From Desertifilum tharense IPPAS B-1220 (GTDB lineage: Bacteria; Cyanobacteriota; Cyanobacteriia; Cyanobacteriales; Desertifilaceae), in assembly GCF_001746915.1 (NCBI RefSeq), contig NZ_MJGC01000041.1, positions 124,001 through 188,000 of the forward strand: a stretch of DNA of 64,000 nucleotides, given 5' to 3'. Positions 55,633 to 64,000 of this stretch are shown here, piece by piece. How positions within the stretch are numbered: the stretch's first letter is position 1; every line of letters begins with the position of its first letter. The notes under the pieces are model-generated. The model had not been told where the DNA came from. It ran no database searches and saw only the letters and a program-made list of their open reading frames with translations. Position numbers and translations under genes: made by a program.

Positions 55633-56700
55633 CTACAATTGCACATCACCGAGTTCTTGAATTTGGCGATCGCGATATCCCGCCTGTCGTAGCGGTTCAA
55701 TGATATCTTGCGCTAAATCGGGGACATAGCAAGCCACTAAACTCGCTTCGGAATCTGGCACAATTTCTACCTCACCAATTGCCGCCGGTAGAATGCAAGA
55801 CTGGGCGCGTTCTAAGCGATCGCTTCCCCCATCAAAATTCAGCGTCACCGGATCGCCCACATTAGACAGCGTTGTACAGCGATGGGGATGGGCCGGATCG
55901 AGATAGTTTTCTTTTAACCTCCAGCGTTCTAAAACGAAGTAGGGCCCCGCACAACCCACGATCCGGCTATTTTCACCCACCTGTAACTCCAATCCCGCAT
56001 GAGGACGAGGATGGTAGTGATTTTTCAACTCGTCTAGGGTGGCATTAATATTAGAATGCCATTTCTCTTCATCCAACGGTTCTCCGTATAGATTGGTCGG
56101 CGAGACGAATTGACCTAAATCTGAAGTTTGTTGAATCTCGAACACCAGCGCATCAGGCCCAAAGGCGTGAATAATACAACCAGGGACATAAATCGTATCC
56201 CCGGCTTGGATGGGATGGCGCAGCATCACCGCGTCGTAATCTTGTTGAACAAACGCTTCAAAGAGTTCTTCTCTGCTAAAGTCCGATTTAAGTCCAGCTA
56301 AGACTGTGGCGTCGGGCGCAGCCCACAAAATATGCCAAGCTTCCGTTTTACCATTGGGGGCATTATGCAGGCGTTTGGCAGTTTCATCATCCGCGTGGAG
56401 ATGTACCGGTAACATGCCGGTAGCATCAATAAACTTTTGGAGTAACGGAAAATGCGGCCCGCGCCACCCCTCACCCACCAGTTCATCTGGATGCGTTTCT
56501 GTCAATTGTTGCAGCGTTTGACCCGCTAAAGCGCCATTGGTTACGGTACCCATTGCTTCTTTGTACCCGCTAATTTCCCAGGTTTCGGCAATTTTTCCCG
56601 TTGGGGGTACATCCTTTTTCCCTAAACGATCGGCGATCGCTCTTTGGGCAAAAGCATATTCTCGAACCGCCGCCGTCAGTTTGATCGGATACCACTTCAT
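55633..56700 (-). CDS. manA: Mannose-6-phosphate isomerase class I
   Basis: About 355 residues from the ATG at 56700 (MKWYPIKLTAAVREYAFAQR). The protein shows the type I phosphomannose isomerase cupin: LPVHLHADDETAKRLH (zinc histidines, about residue 102), GKTEAWHILWAAPDATVLAG, DTIYVPGCIIHAFGPDALVF (zinc and active site) and a C-terminal cupin half with GGSDRLERAQSCILP. It interconverts fructose-6-P and mannose-6-P for GDP-sugar supply. The 20-codon extension upstream has no support. Confidence 0.87.
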   Translation of the reverse strand: MKWYPIKLTAAVREYAFAQRAIADRLGKKDVPPTGKIAETWEISGYKEAMGTVTNGALAGQTLQQLTETHPDELVGEGWRGPHFPLLQKFIDATGMLPVHLHADDETAKRLHNAPNGKTEAWHILWAAPDATVLAGLKSDFSREELFEAFVQQDYDAVMLRHPIQAGDTIYVPGCIIHAFGPDALVFEIQQTSDLGQFVSPTNLYGEPLDEEKWHSNINATLDELKNHYHPRPHAGLELQVGENSRIVGCAGPYFVLERWRLKENYLDPAHPHRCTTLSNVGDPVTLNFDGGSDRLERAQSCILPAAIGEVEIVPDSEASLVACYVPDLAQDIIEPLRQAGYRDRQIQELGDVQL

Positions 56701-56779
56701 CAACTTAACCTGAATGCTTGCTTTCTCCAGAAAACCGAGACATTCACAACTTGGCATCAACCCCTAGAATGACTTTAAC

Positions 56780-59083
56780 TCAAACTGGCTTCTGGGCCGA
56801 GACAAACACGTAGTAGCGGATAATGATGGTTCGCGACAGAATAAAACTCATAAAATTATTGAACGTATCGCGATCGATCGCCTGAGTTGTAAACTTACGA
56901 CAGATAAAATCAGAAAAGCGATCGGTATACCCACCCAAACATTCCGGCGTTACATCATAGATTTGCACATTTTCAAACCCCGCCCGCTGGTAGAGCGTGT
57001 CATATTCTTTTAAATCTCGAACATAATTTTCCCAATTAATAGACCGCAGCCGCTTAACAGCCGCCTTAGAAATCAACCGATCCGACAAAATCAGCCGTCC
57101 CCCCGGTTTCAACACCCGAAACGCCTCGTGCAGAAAGCGTTCTCGCGTGTCAAATAACCCCGCCCCATCAACGCAGATCATATTGTCGCAAGAAGCATCG
57201 GCAAAATCCATCCGCGTAGCATCCATCACCACAAACTCACAACCGGGCGCATTCTGGCGGCAGGTATCCATCAACTTATCCGAAATATCAATCCCCGTAA
57301 TTGCCGAGGGCGGATAATACTTCAGCAAGCATCGACTGGTGGCTCCTTTACCGCAAGCCACATCAATAATATTGCCCTGCTTTTCTGGAATCAGGGAAAT
57401 CAGCAACTCCATCATGTTTAAGCAGGCTTCCTTTTGCGTCTGGGTTTGAGCATCCCAATACCCCCAGCTATAAAAGTCGCTGTAGTCGTAATACTCATCC
57501 ACAAGCGGTTCGTACATCCGCACGTCATATTTTTCCTTGAGTTCCGTTACCGTTTGACTGGGTTCTTCGGCTTTAACCACCACCGGGGTTTGTTGGGGAG
57601 GAACGCCTAACCAAACCTCCGTACCGCTAGAGGGGTTCGGGGCGTAAGTCCACTCGCCAGAGGAAACCCGCAAACAGACTTCTGGGCCAAAGGTGTTGGC
57701 GGTGCCTAAAAATAAGCCGTGGGGAGTCGGAACCATCGTCCGAATGCCGTAGTTATAGGGATTATCTAAGCCATTGCGCGAGACAGGCAACCAGCGCACG
57801 CCATCTTGAGTCCGCCAGAGGTCGCAGCCGCCCCACTTTTGCACGATGTTGTGAATTCCGAGTTTTTGAATCCGCTTTTTGAAGGTGTTAGACCAATTTT
57901 GCTGGCTGAGATAGGGTAAAAAGATACTCCAGTTATAGGTAGAAAGATACAACCAGCCGTCATAAACGACGCTGCGCCAAAAGTGAGCGTTAAACAGCGA
58001 GTCAAAACCGGGGCCAATATCGCTGAGGGGATATTTGTAGCCGTGGGGAGTTAAGCGGGCTTCGCCGACAATGAGATCCCAAGTGTCGTCTGGATAAATG
58101 CGAATCAGTTCGGCTCCGGCGGGCCCAATATGGTACACCTTGTCATACCCGCCATTTTGGATGCCGCTGCCAATGTAGAGGGCGTTGTTAAAGACGGTCA
58201 TGCTGACGGGCATTTCGTTGAGGTTGCCCCGGTAGGCCCCGCTTGCTAAAACTTGCGTCCATTGGTAGGGCGGATCGCCTTCGGCTTTGGTTTTCCAAAT
58301 TTGATAGCCGCTGGTAGCGTTCACCGTACCGACGTAGAGGTGGTCGTTAAATTCCACCATTTCAAAGGCGGTGAGGTTGGTGGGGTCGTTAAAGCTGGGG
58401 GGGCTGGCGGCTTGCCAAGGTTGGGTGAGGGGGTCGCAGGTGACATAGACGGTGGCCTCGGCCATGCAGTCGTCGGCTTGTCCGTAGCCCTTGGTACGTC
58501 CGGTAGGGGCGGTAAAGAGGCGTCCTTTGAAGGGGTAGAGGGTGCGGAAGGTGTTGAAGCTGCGATCGCCAGAACCTAAAGCCCCCACTCGTTCAAAGTG
58601 CAGACCCTCTTCCGAACGCAGGAGTTGCGGGGCCGGTCCTTTGGAGGGGGACCAGGTACAGACGTAAAGGGTGGGGGCGCTGTCGCTGGTGCCTTGAAAG
58701 ATGGCTTGACCCCGGTAGCCCATATCTTGGGGAACTTCGGTGCCGTCGCTACCCGTCACCCACGGGGCGGTGTAGGCGTTTGTCCAGCCTCCTGTGGGGT
58801 TGGTGGGGTCGTAGCACCAAATTTGCGCCCGACGATCGAGTTGATAGACGTTTTCCGGGCATTTCACGGGCCAGACGGCGGTGGAAGGGGGGTTATTGAC
58901 GGCAATCATTTGCAGATTGCAGCGAGAGGTGCCGACATAGAGTTTGCCCTGAAAGTAGGACATGGAGTGGGAGATGCCGTTGTAGCGATCGCCAAAGCCG
59001 TTTTTGGAAATTCGGGTAAAATTCTCTCTCCGCAAGCCAGAAGAGGGTTCTAGGCGAGTGACTGGGCGATCGTCGATTTTCAT
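56780..59083 (-). CDS. Beta-propeller-like/SAM methyltransferase fusion
   Basis: A 767-residue protein. Residues 1-515 form a repetitive beta-rich region with blades such as YFQGKLYVGTSR, FNDHLYVGTVNATSGYQIWK, FNNALYIGSGIQNGGYDKVY and TPHGLFLGTANTFG, resembling a propeller or BNR-like sensor. Residues 540-767 are a class I methyltransferase: GNIIDVACGKGATSRCLLKY (SAM loop), AITGIDISDKLMDTC, DATRMDFADASCDNMIC and RVLKPGGRLILSDRL, closest to UbiE/sterol-type C- or O-methyltransferases. It overlaps the hydrolase by 4 bases. The join is unusual and I know no named family for the whole protein. A polyketide-tailoring role is inference from the neighbourhood. Confidence 0.8.
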   Translation of the reverse strand: MKIDDRPVTRLEPSSGLRRENFTRISKNGFGDRYNGISHSMSYFQGKLYVGTSRCNLQMIAVNNPPSTAVWPVKCPENVYQLDRRAQIWCYDPTNPTGGWTNAYTAPWVTGSDGTEVPQDMGYRGQAIFQGTSDSAPTLYVCTWSPSKGPAPQLLRSEEGLHFERVGALGSGDRSFNTFRTLYPFKGRLFTAPTGRTKGYGQADDCMAEATVYVTCDPLTQPWQAASPPSFNDPTNLTAFEMVEFNDHLYVGTVNATSGYQIWKTKAEGDPPYQWTQVLASGAYRGNLNEMPVSMTVFNNALYIGSGIQNGGYDKVYHIGPAGAELIRIYPDDTWDLIVGEARLTPHGYKYPLSDIGPGFDSLFNAHFWRSVVYDGWLYLSTYNWSIFLPYLSQQNWSNTFKKRIQKLGIHNIVQKWGGCDLWRTQDGVRWLPVSRNGLDNPYNYGIRTMVPTPHGLFLGTANTFGPEVCLRVSSGEWTYAPNPSSGTEVWLGVPPQQTPVVVKAEEPSQTVTELKEKYDVRMYEPLVDEYYDYSDFYSWGYWDAQTQTQKEACLNMMELLISLIPEKQGNIIDVACGKGATSRCLLKYYPPSAITGIDISDKLMDTCRQNAPGCEFVVMDATRMDFADASCDNMICVDGAGLFDTRERFLHEAFRVLKPGGRLILSDRLISKAAVKRLRSINWENYVRDLKEYDTLYQRAGFENVQIYDVTPECLGGYTDRFSDFICRKFTTQAIDRDTFNNFMSFILSRTIIIRYYVFVSAQKPV

Positions 59084-59937
59084 AAAGGTTGTACTTCCGG
59101 ATGGGTGAGGATGCGGGCAAAGGTGGCAGCTTGGGTGACGGGGTAAAAGTGGCTGCTATCGGGAATCAGGTGGGTTTGACAGGTGGGTAAGATTTGGGTC
59201 AGGGCTTGGCAGGTGGGCAGACAGCGCGATCGCGCTCCATAGACTGCCACAAGGGGGACGCTGAGGTGGCGAATCTTCTCGATGCTTAACCCCGCCGTAT
59301 TTTGAAGGTCTTGGCGGGCTGTGGTGGTGTTGAGTAAGTTCAACCATTTTTGGGCCGCCCGCGTTCCGCCACCGCTTCCGCCAAAGGGAATATACCCGTA
59401 GCGGCTCTCCCGGCGTAAAGATTGCCAGCGTTCTTTGGCAATTTCTTCTAAAAATCGCAGACCAATTTGGGTTTCGTTTTCCCAATCAATATCGGGGGAT
59501 GCGGCTAAAATGGCGGCTTCTAATTCGCTGAGGTAATCGGTGTCTTTGAGGCGTTGTACGGGTTGCAAACAAGAGATGCGACTATCGGCGACGACTAAGC
59601 TAGAAACGCGTTCGGGATGCTGCAAGGCATACTGTAAGGCGATAACGCCCCCAAAGCTATGACCGACTAACAAGGCTCGGTGAATCTGGAGGTGATTGAG
59701 GAGTTCGTGAAGGTCTAATGCCATGTCTTGGGATGTATAGCCAGCCGCAGGCATCTCGCTATAGCCGTGACCTCGCAAATCGTAAAAGGTGACGCGAAAT
59801 TTCTGTTCGAGTTGCTGGGCGATTAAGGGATACCAAAATGCTCGACTCGCTGCGAGTCCATGAATCATGACGAGATCCGATCCGTTGCCAGTTTGTTGAT
59901 AAGAAAGGGTGACTCCGTTCGCAAGCACTTTGGGCAT
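59080..59937 (-). CDS. Alpha/beta hydrolase
   Basis: A 285-residue single-domain alpha/beta hydrolase. The oxyanion segment is MIHGLAASRAFW. The nucleophile elbow GHSFGG (serine near residue 94) is intact. DSSHFYPVTQ near residue 265 gives the catalytic histidine, and LVAVYGARSRCLP precedes the likely acid. DLRGHGYSEMP is typical of esterase or haloperoxidase-like members. It is coupled (ATGA overlap) to the methyltransferase fusion, which suggests a shared pathway. Its role could be ester hydrolysis or chain release. Confidence 0.88.
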   Translation of the reverse strand: MPKVLANGVTLSYQQTGNGSDLVMIHGLAASRAFWYPLIAQQLEQKFRVTFYDLRGHGYSEMPAAGYTSQDMALDLHELLNHLQIHRALLVGHSFGGVIALQYALQHPERVSSLVVADSRISCLQPVQRLKDTDYLSELEAAILAASPDIDWENETQIGLRFLEEIAKERWQSLRRESRYGYIPFGGSGGGTRAAQKWLNLLNTTTARQDLQNTAGLSIEKIRHLSVPLVAVYGARSRCLPTCQALTQILPTCQTHLIPDSSHFYPVTQAATFARILTHPEVQPL

Positions 59938-60093
59938 GAATTTTTCTGAATGGAGGAGCTGAATAATTTTGATAATTTTGCCTAAAATTTAATCAATTTA
60001 TCAAGGGTAAATTGAATTTTTTTAGAAAATTTAATACTTCGATTCTAGGGTTTGATTTAGAATAAATAAGTCTAGCATGAACCCAGAAAAATA

Positions 60094-60369
60094 ATGTCAA
60101 ATTCAGCCCTTTTTCTCAAGTTTCTTGTCTGCCCAGAAACTCACAATCCATTGTGCTGGGCAGATTCAAATTTAATTGCAAATTTGAATGTAAAAATCCA
60201 ACACAATCAAGTGAAGAATAGAGGAGGAGACGCGATTATTCAGCCCTTAGAACAAGGCTTGCTGTGCGAAACTCAAAATTATTTATATCCGGTTGAATCG
60301 GGTATCCCCGTACTTTTGAAAGAACGCGCGATCGCCCTTAACGATATCTCCTCCCTTTCAATCGATTAG
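60094..60369 (+). CDS. Trm112-like small zinc-ribbon protein
   Basis: A 91-residue protein with LFLKFLVCPETHNPLCWADS and LLCETQNYLYPVESGIPVLL. This is the Trm112/YcaR pattern, which normally has CPxCKxxL; here the first knuckle is C-P-E-T-H, so zinc binding may be incomplete. Trm112 proteins stabilise partner methyltransferases, which makes its position near the methyltransferase fusion suggestive. The last 32 bases overlap the convergent metalloprotease gene. Confidence 0.78.
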   Translation: MSNSALFLKFLVCPETHNPLCWADSNLIANLNVKIQHNQVKNRGGDAIIQPLEQGLLCETQNYLYPVESGIPVLLKERAIALNDISSLSID

Positions 60370-61513
60370 CAATGCTAAAGCCCAACCCCAAAGCCATCAA
60401 CCCTAGTGCTAGGCTCGGTTCTGGTACAGGTTCGGACTTGAAAGGACTTGCCGCCAAAGCCAGATTGACTGGCGAACGTCTGCTGGAATTATTCGCAACC
60501 AAATCCCAACCTATGACATCAAATACTTTCAGATCGTTTGCCGTAATTTGCAATAATTCCCCATAGTCAATGGTGGGGTCCATCATCCCAATCCCTAAAT
60601 TATCTTGCCAGTGACTTGCCTGTTCGCCATCGCCTAAATAAGTTCCGGTTGAAAAAGGAGAAAGCAGGGTTCTTCCGGCATTCATTGAAAAATATTTTGG
60701 CGTTGGGCTAGCCGTAAAATCGATAACTGGCGCGCCAATTTGCCGACTCCGTGCTGCACTTTCCTCGGAGAATCGAAACAAATCCATAACAGTTGCCCGA
60801 TAGAAGTTATCGGGTAAGATCGGTCCAAGGATTCCTGCAACACTATCTAGCAAATCAACGCCGCTAACAAACCCCAAGGCATGACCAATTTCATGAGCAG
60901 CCACTCCAATAAAATCAAACGCCAACGGATCGATACCATTACTGCGATCGAAATCCCAATTAAACAGATTGCTAAATTGAATGGTTGCATCCACATGATT
61001 AACCGGCAAATAAGCCGCTAGCCCCAACGCCTTAGCATTGGCTCCGGTTAAATGCACCTGCGTATTATTGTTACTGCCATTAATATCTAGATAAGGAATT
61101 TCTGGCGAACCCCCTCGACTATTTGAAGTTTGATTAATCAACATATTGAAATAGGGTTCCGGCAACAGATTGCTAAAAGCAACCCAATCGTCAATGGAGG
61201 TAATATCGCCATACATCAATGCCCGTACCAAATTATAGGAAACCGGATAGCGACGCGCGACCGTTCCGCCTAAAATTCCATCTCCCAAATTCGTAAAACT
61301 GATATTAATATTGACCGTCACATCATCAGCCAATACCGCAGACCAGATATCCCCAGCAGCGGCGAAACCATTCACCACACTTGACGGCGTTCCCGGTGCA
61401 GCATTGAACGTAAAAGTGAGCGCCTCGGCAGCAGTGCCGCTGAGACTCAACCCCACCGCACACACCAGAGAAGTCAGACGTTTCCCAGTTGAACTTAAAG
61501 TCAGATGAGGCAT
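60338..61513 (-). CDS. PEP-CTERM zinc metalloprotease-like protein (NF038122 type)
   Basis: A 391-residue exported protein. The signal peptide (about 1-31) is LTSLVCAVGLSLSGTAAEAL. The zinc site HEIGHALGF (about residues 207-215) is followed by WQDNLGIGMMDPTIDYGE, whose methionine fits the Met-turn of metzincin-type proteases. The C-terminus is a PEP-CTERM sorting signal: VPEPSLALGLMALGLGFSIA, then RLKGRR. It would be processed by an exosortase and attached or released at the surface. Asn-rich loops suggest a beta-rich envelope protein. It lies between the Trm112-like gene and the PKS, perhaps by chance. Confidence 0.85.
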   Translation of the reverse strand: MPHLTLSSTGKRLTSLVCAVGLSLSGTAAEALTFTFNAAPGTPSSVVNGFAAAGDIWSAVLADDVTVNINISFTNLGDGILGGTVARRYPVSYNLVRALMYGDITSIDDWVAFSNLLPEPYFNMLINQTSNSRGGSPEIPYLDINGSNNNTQVHLTGANAKALGLAAYLPVNHVDATIQFSNLFNWDFDRSNGIDPLAFDFIGVAAHEIGHALGFVSGVDLLDSVAGILGPILPDNFYRATVMDLFRFSEESAARSRQIGAPVIDFTASPTPKYFSMNAGRTLLSPFSTGTYLGDGEQASHWQDNLGIGMMDPTIDYGELLQITANDLKVFDVIGWDLVANNSSRRSPVNLALAASPFKSEPVPEPSLALGLMALGLGFSIANRLKGRRYR

Positions 61514-61544
61514 AGATTTGCTCTCCCGTACGTGCGAAATTGCC

Positions 61545-64000
61545 TTAAACGGAGGAAGCCAAACGATTCAAGCGAGGGTTGCAAGTGCCTTCCACATCTT
61601 GTAGCGAAAAGCGAATGTAACCATTGCTATCGAGAAAGTCAGCATCATAGACCAGGCTGTGGGGTTGATAGTCCTTCACCCGCAGGACAACCTTTAGCCT
61701 TTCCGGTAAGGGCGAGGCCCCATAGCGCACCACTGCACCCAAGCGCGAGGGGAGGGGGGTCGTATTGTGTTGAACTCTAGCCCAAGCGATCGCCAATTGG
61801 GGGGCCGTATCTAGCAAACCCGGATCGAATAGCCAGTGCTGGGGGCTGGATTTCCACACCTGCGGCGAACTCGGCGTCACCCACGCTTCAATCCCTTCCG
61901 GACCCACTCGGTCAATCGATTGAATCAGTTGAAAGCAGGAACCGTGAAACAGATAATCGCGGTAGACGGTCTGCGGATCGAGAGCAGTCGCCGCACTGCA
62001 CTCAAACGCCGAACCCAGGGGTGCTGGCTGGAGAATCGGATGCAGCAACACAGAGGCTTGATAAAACGGACGTTCGGTGAGTTCGTCAACCAGGGCTACC
62101 GCCACTGACAGCGACTCCGCATCCGCATGACTAGAGGCTTTGGCTTGGAAGCGCACCCGCTGACCTACCGGCGAATGCAAGACCAGACCGCGCAACACTT
62201 TGAGGTCGCGCACCTCGCTAACCGTCCATTCCGGCCAGGCCGCTTGTACCAATTCGGCAAACCATTCAACCGCAGCAGTAGCGGGGAGAACCGGCTTGCC
62301 ATCAAGTTGATGATCGACCAAATAGCGATCGCTCTCTAAACTGAACGTATGCTCTAGGACAAGACGATGGTTGGCTTGCAGGTGCGGCTTGGCCGGCAAC
62401 AAAACAAACGGATGGGACACCGCAATGGCTTCCCAGTCGGACCAAGGTCCTTCACCCGCCACAATCTCCACCTCTTCGCGACTGCCAAAGCAGACCTCTT
62501 CTAAGAAAAATTGACAGCCCGCACTTAGGGAAATCGGGATAATGCCCCGTTCGCGAAACCGCTGTTTCACCGCTTCCGAAGCCATCCCCGTCGTATCCCA
62601 AGGCCCCCAGTTAATCGCCACCACCCGCGCGGTCGGCCAGCGGTGGCTTAACTGCCAGGCCAAGCGATTCACCACCTCATTGGCGGCGGCATAATCCCCC
62701 TGACCGCGATTGCCATAGCGACCGGCTACAGACCCAAAGAAGACCAGGAGTTTCAACGATTCAGGCTGGAGATAGCGGCTGAGGAGAAAGGCGCTATCGG
62801 CCTTGGTATTAAACACGCGATCGAAGGAATCGGGATGCTTATCAACAATCAGCTTATCCTCAATAATTCCCGCCCCGTGGATCGCAGCATCGAGACGACC
62901 GTACTGGCGATAAATCTCTTGAATCAGTCCCCCAAACGCCTCCTCCTGGGTGACATCTACGGCGCGGTAATCCACTGGGGTGAATTGTCTCAACGCTTGC
63001 AGGTTTTGACGAATCGCGCGATCGCGCCACACCTGTTGAATCTGGGTTTCAATCTGAACGGGGGTTGGAGAATGGCCCGCTTGACGCGCCTGGGTTAGGA
63101 GAATTTGGCGAAGTTGCTGAATATCCTCAATTCCCAGGGTAGCCGGTGATTCTGGGGGAGGTTCTGGCGATCGCCCCACCACAATCAGGCGCATTCCCGG
63201 AACCAGAAACCGCTTGGCCACCTCTGCGGTAATGCCCCTCGCACCTCCGGTCAGCAACACCACCCAGTCTGCCGCAGGCAGCAAAGGATCGCAGACCGCA
63301 GAACGGGGGGCTAAAACCGTTTGAAAAATCGTCCGCTGTCCGCCGGGATAACCCACCTCTACCGTCTCTCCGTTGGTGAGGAACTCCTCAACCACGGCTT
63401 GGGCAATCTCTTCTGCCGATAAGCGCGGATCGAAATCCACCGCCTTAACTTGAACCTCCGGCGATTCCGCTTTCAGGGTTTTCAACAACCCCACATTTCC
63501 CCCCCCAGAGGCTAAACCCGCTTCCCCGCCGACTCGACCAAACGTTCCCCCTAACCGGGAAGCGGCGAGGAGGCGTTGCGGCGAGTGAGTTTGCAACAGG
63601 TGAAAGAGGCTTTTAACCTCAATTTGAGTTAATTGCTGCCACTCAGCGAGGGTTTGGGGTTGGGGGGACGCAGATAAGGCCGCCAGATGCACAATTCCGC
63701 AAATCGGGCCGTCTAATCCTTGTCGCAGTAGGTCGGGAGAGTCCAGCCAAGAGCGGGGTAAAATGACGGTTTGAGCGCCGTGCTGTTCTAAAAGGGCTGC
63801 CACTAAAGGCGCAACCCCTAGCGTATCTTCGGCGATCGCCAAGCGCCCCTCTAGGGAGGTCAGCCGACCGGGGGGCAGGGGTTGCGGTCGCGCTTGCATC
63901 CGGTAGCGCGGTAGAGATTCAACCCCTGCGGGTGGCTTTCCCAGGCCATTGACCTCAGACTTTCCCAGGCAGGGTTCCTCCCCGGTCATCGCCAGTTCTA
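61545..64000 (-). CDS. Type I polyketide synthase, C-terminal KR-DH part (partial)
   Basis: The reading frame is open to the window edge, so the gene continues upstream. It begins with a Pro-rich linker as found after an acyl carrier protein. Then comes the non-catalytic half of a ketoreductase (LAALSASPQPQTLAEWQQL), and the catalytic half with NADPH loop LLTGGARGITAEVAKRF, catalytic-type FFGSVAGRYGNRGQGDYAAA and the later NWGPWDTTGM. A dehydratase double hotdog follows with HQLDGKPVLP (HxxxGxxxxP) and DPGLLDTAPQLA. It ends without an ACP or thioesterase. KS, AT and ACP, if present, lie outside. It may be an iterative PKS similar to PUFA or heterocyst-glycolipid synthases. Confidence 0.88.
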   Translation of the reverse strand, partial: ELAMTGEEPCLGKSEVNGLGKPPAGVESLPRYRMQARPQPLPPGRLTSLEGRLAIAEDTLGVAPLVAALLEQHGAQTVILPRSWLDSPDLLRQGLDGPICGIVHLAALSASPQPQTLAEWQQLTQIEVKSLFHLLQTHSPQRLLAASRLGGTFGRVGGEAGLASGGGNVGLLKTLKAESPEVQVKAVDFDPRLSAEEIAQAVVEEFLTNGETVEVGYPGGQRTIFQTVLAPRSAVCDPLLPAADWVVLLTGGARGITAEVAKRFLVPGMRLIVVGRSPEPPPESPATLGIEDIQQLRQILLTQARQAGHSPTPVQIETQIQQVWRDRAIRQNLQALRQFTPVDYRAVDVTQEEAFGGLIQEIYRQYGRLDAAIHGAGIIEDKLIVDKHPDSFDRVFNTKADSAFLLSRYLQPESLKLLVFFGSVAGRYGNRGQGDYAAANEVVNRLAWQLSHRWPTARVVAINWGPWDTTGMASEAVKQRFRERGIIPISLSAGCQFFLEEVCFGSREEVEIVAGEGPWSDWEAIAVSHPFVLLPAKPHLQANHRLVLEHTFSLESDRYLVDHQLDGKPVLPATAAVEWFAELVQAAWPEWTVSEVRDLKVLRGLVLHSPVGQRVRFQAKASSHADAESLSVAVALVDELTERPFYQASVLLHPILQPAPLGSAFECSAATALDPQTVYRDYLFHGSCFQLIQSIDRVGPEGIEAWVTPSSPQVWKSSPQHWLFDPGLLDTAPQLAIAWARVQHNTTPLPSRLGAVVRYGASPLPERLKVVLRVKDYQPHSLVYDADFLDSNGYIRFSLQDVEGTCNPRLNRLASSV

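Noticed and set aside
58253..59053. Two long plus-strand ORFs within the methyltransferase fusion
   Set aside because: They are antisense to well supported coding sequence with clear blades and motifs; their Gly/Val-rich composition is a shadow effect.

Overview
The window is chromosomal DNA from a cyanobacterium, most likely a filamentous (Oscillatoriales-like) one. It carries photosystem genes (psbX, psaB), a CpcS/CpeS-type phycobiliprotein lyase, a Ycf19/YggT protein, and the HIP1 octamer GCGATCGC throughout. It also has the short tandem repeats (GGGAGTTG, CCCCATCT, CACTCAGCA, CTCGGAA classes) common between genes in filamentous cyanobacteria. The species cannot be fixed from this sequence.

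Layout. 1-3.2 kb: psbX, a YggT protein, accC, tRNA-Leu(GAG) followed by a duplicated terminator module, and chorismate lyase. 3.3-7.3 kb: purF and purL. 7.6-9.9 kb: a psaB with no psaA beside it. 10.5-16.3 kb: two small conserved proteins, then pstS-pstC-pstA-pstB ending in a proline-rich TonB-like protein. 16.5-23.3 kb: dnaX, a TPR protein with a Uma2 nuclease, and a PhoD phosphatase fused to RTX repeats. 23.3-26.2 kb: an accessory patch with an ATPase-gene relic, two small conserved genes, a Doc toxin-antitoxin pair and a glycosyltransferase. 26.2-34.7 kb: housekeeping genes (pgeF, birA, an M23 peptidase, ribE, a bifunctional nuclease, an aldo/keto reductase) and a lyase plus solute-binding lipoprotein pair. 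35-39.7 kb: a CobT-like enzyme, a MITE-like insertion inside repeats, a DUF2232 protein, a Usp and a Crp-type regulator.

40-45.5 kb holds a compact cluster: a 1001-residue acidic repeat protein, an Hsp70/actin-fold ATPase with an altered phosphate-2 loop, and pgsA. Tandem repeats that copied the pgsA tail follow. 46-52.4 kb is a signalling area with a REC-histidine kinase, a REC-GGDEF-EAL protein and a vMAP-AAA-GGDEF fusion. 52.4-54.9 kb is scarred: an alpha-amylase 3' relic, a desaturase, a lone IS200/IS605 tnpA with a changed HUH motif, and a cobalamin riboswitch with no gene left downstream. 55-64 kb has a SGNH lipoprotein and manA, then a probable natural-product region: a beta-propeller-like/methyltransferase fusion overlapping an alpha/beta hydrolase, a Trm112-like protein, a PEP-CTERM metalloprotease, and the C-terminal KR-DH part of a type I polyketide synthase that runs off the window.

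The best candidates for something undescribed are the propeller-methyltransferase/hydrolase pair beside the PKS, the acidic-repeat/Hsp70-like pair, the vMAP-AAA-GGDEF fusion, the stranded riboswitch, and the 154-bp insertion element.
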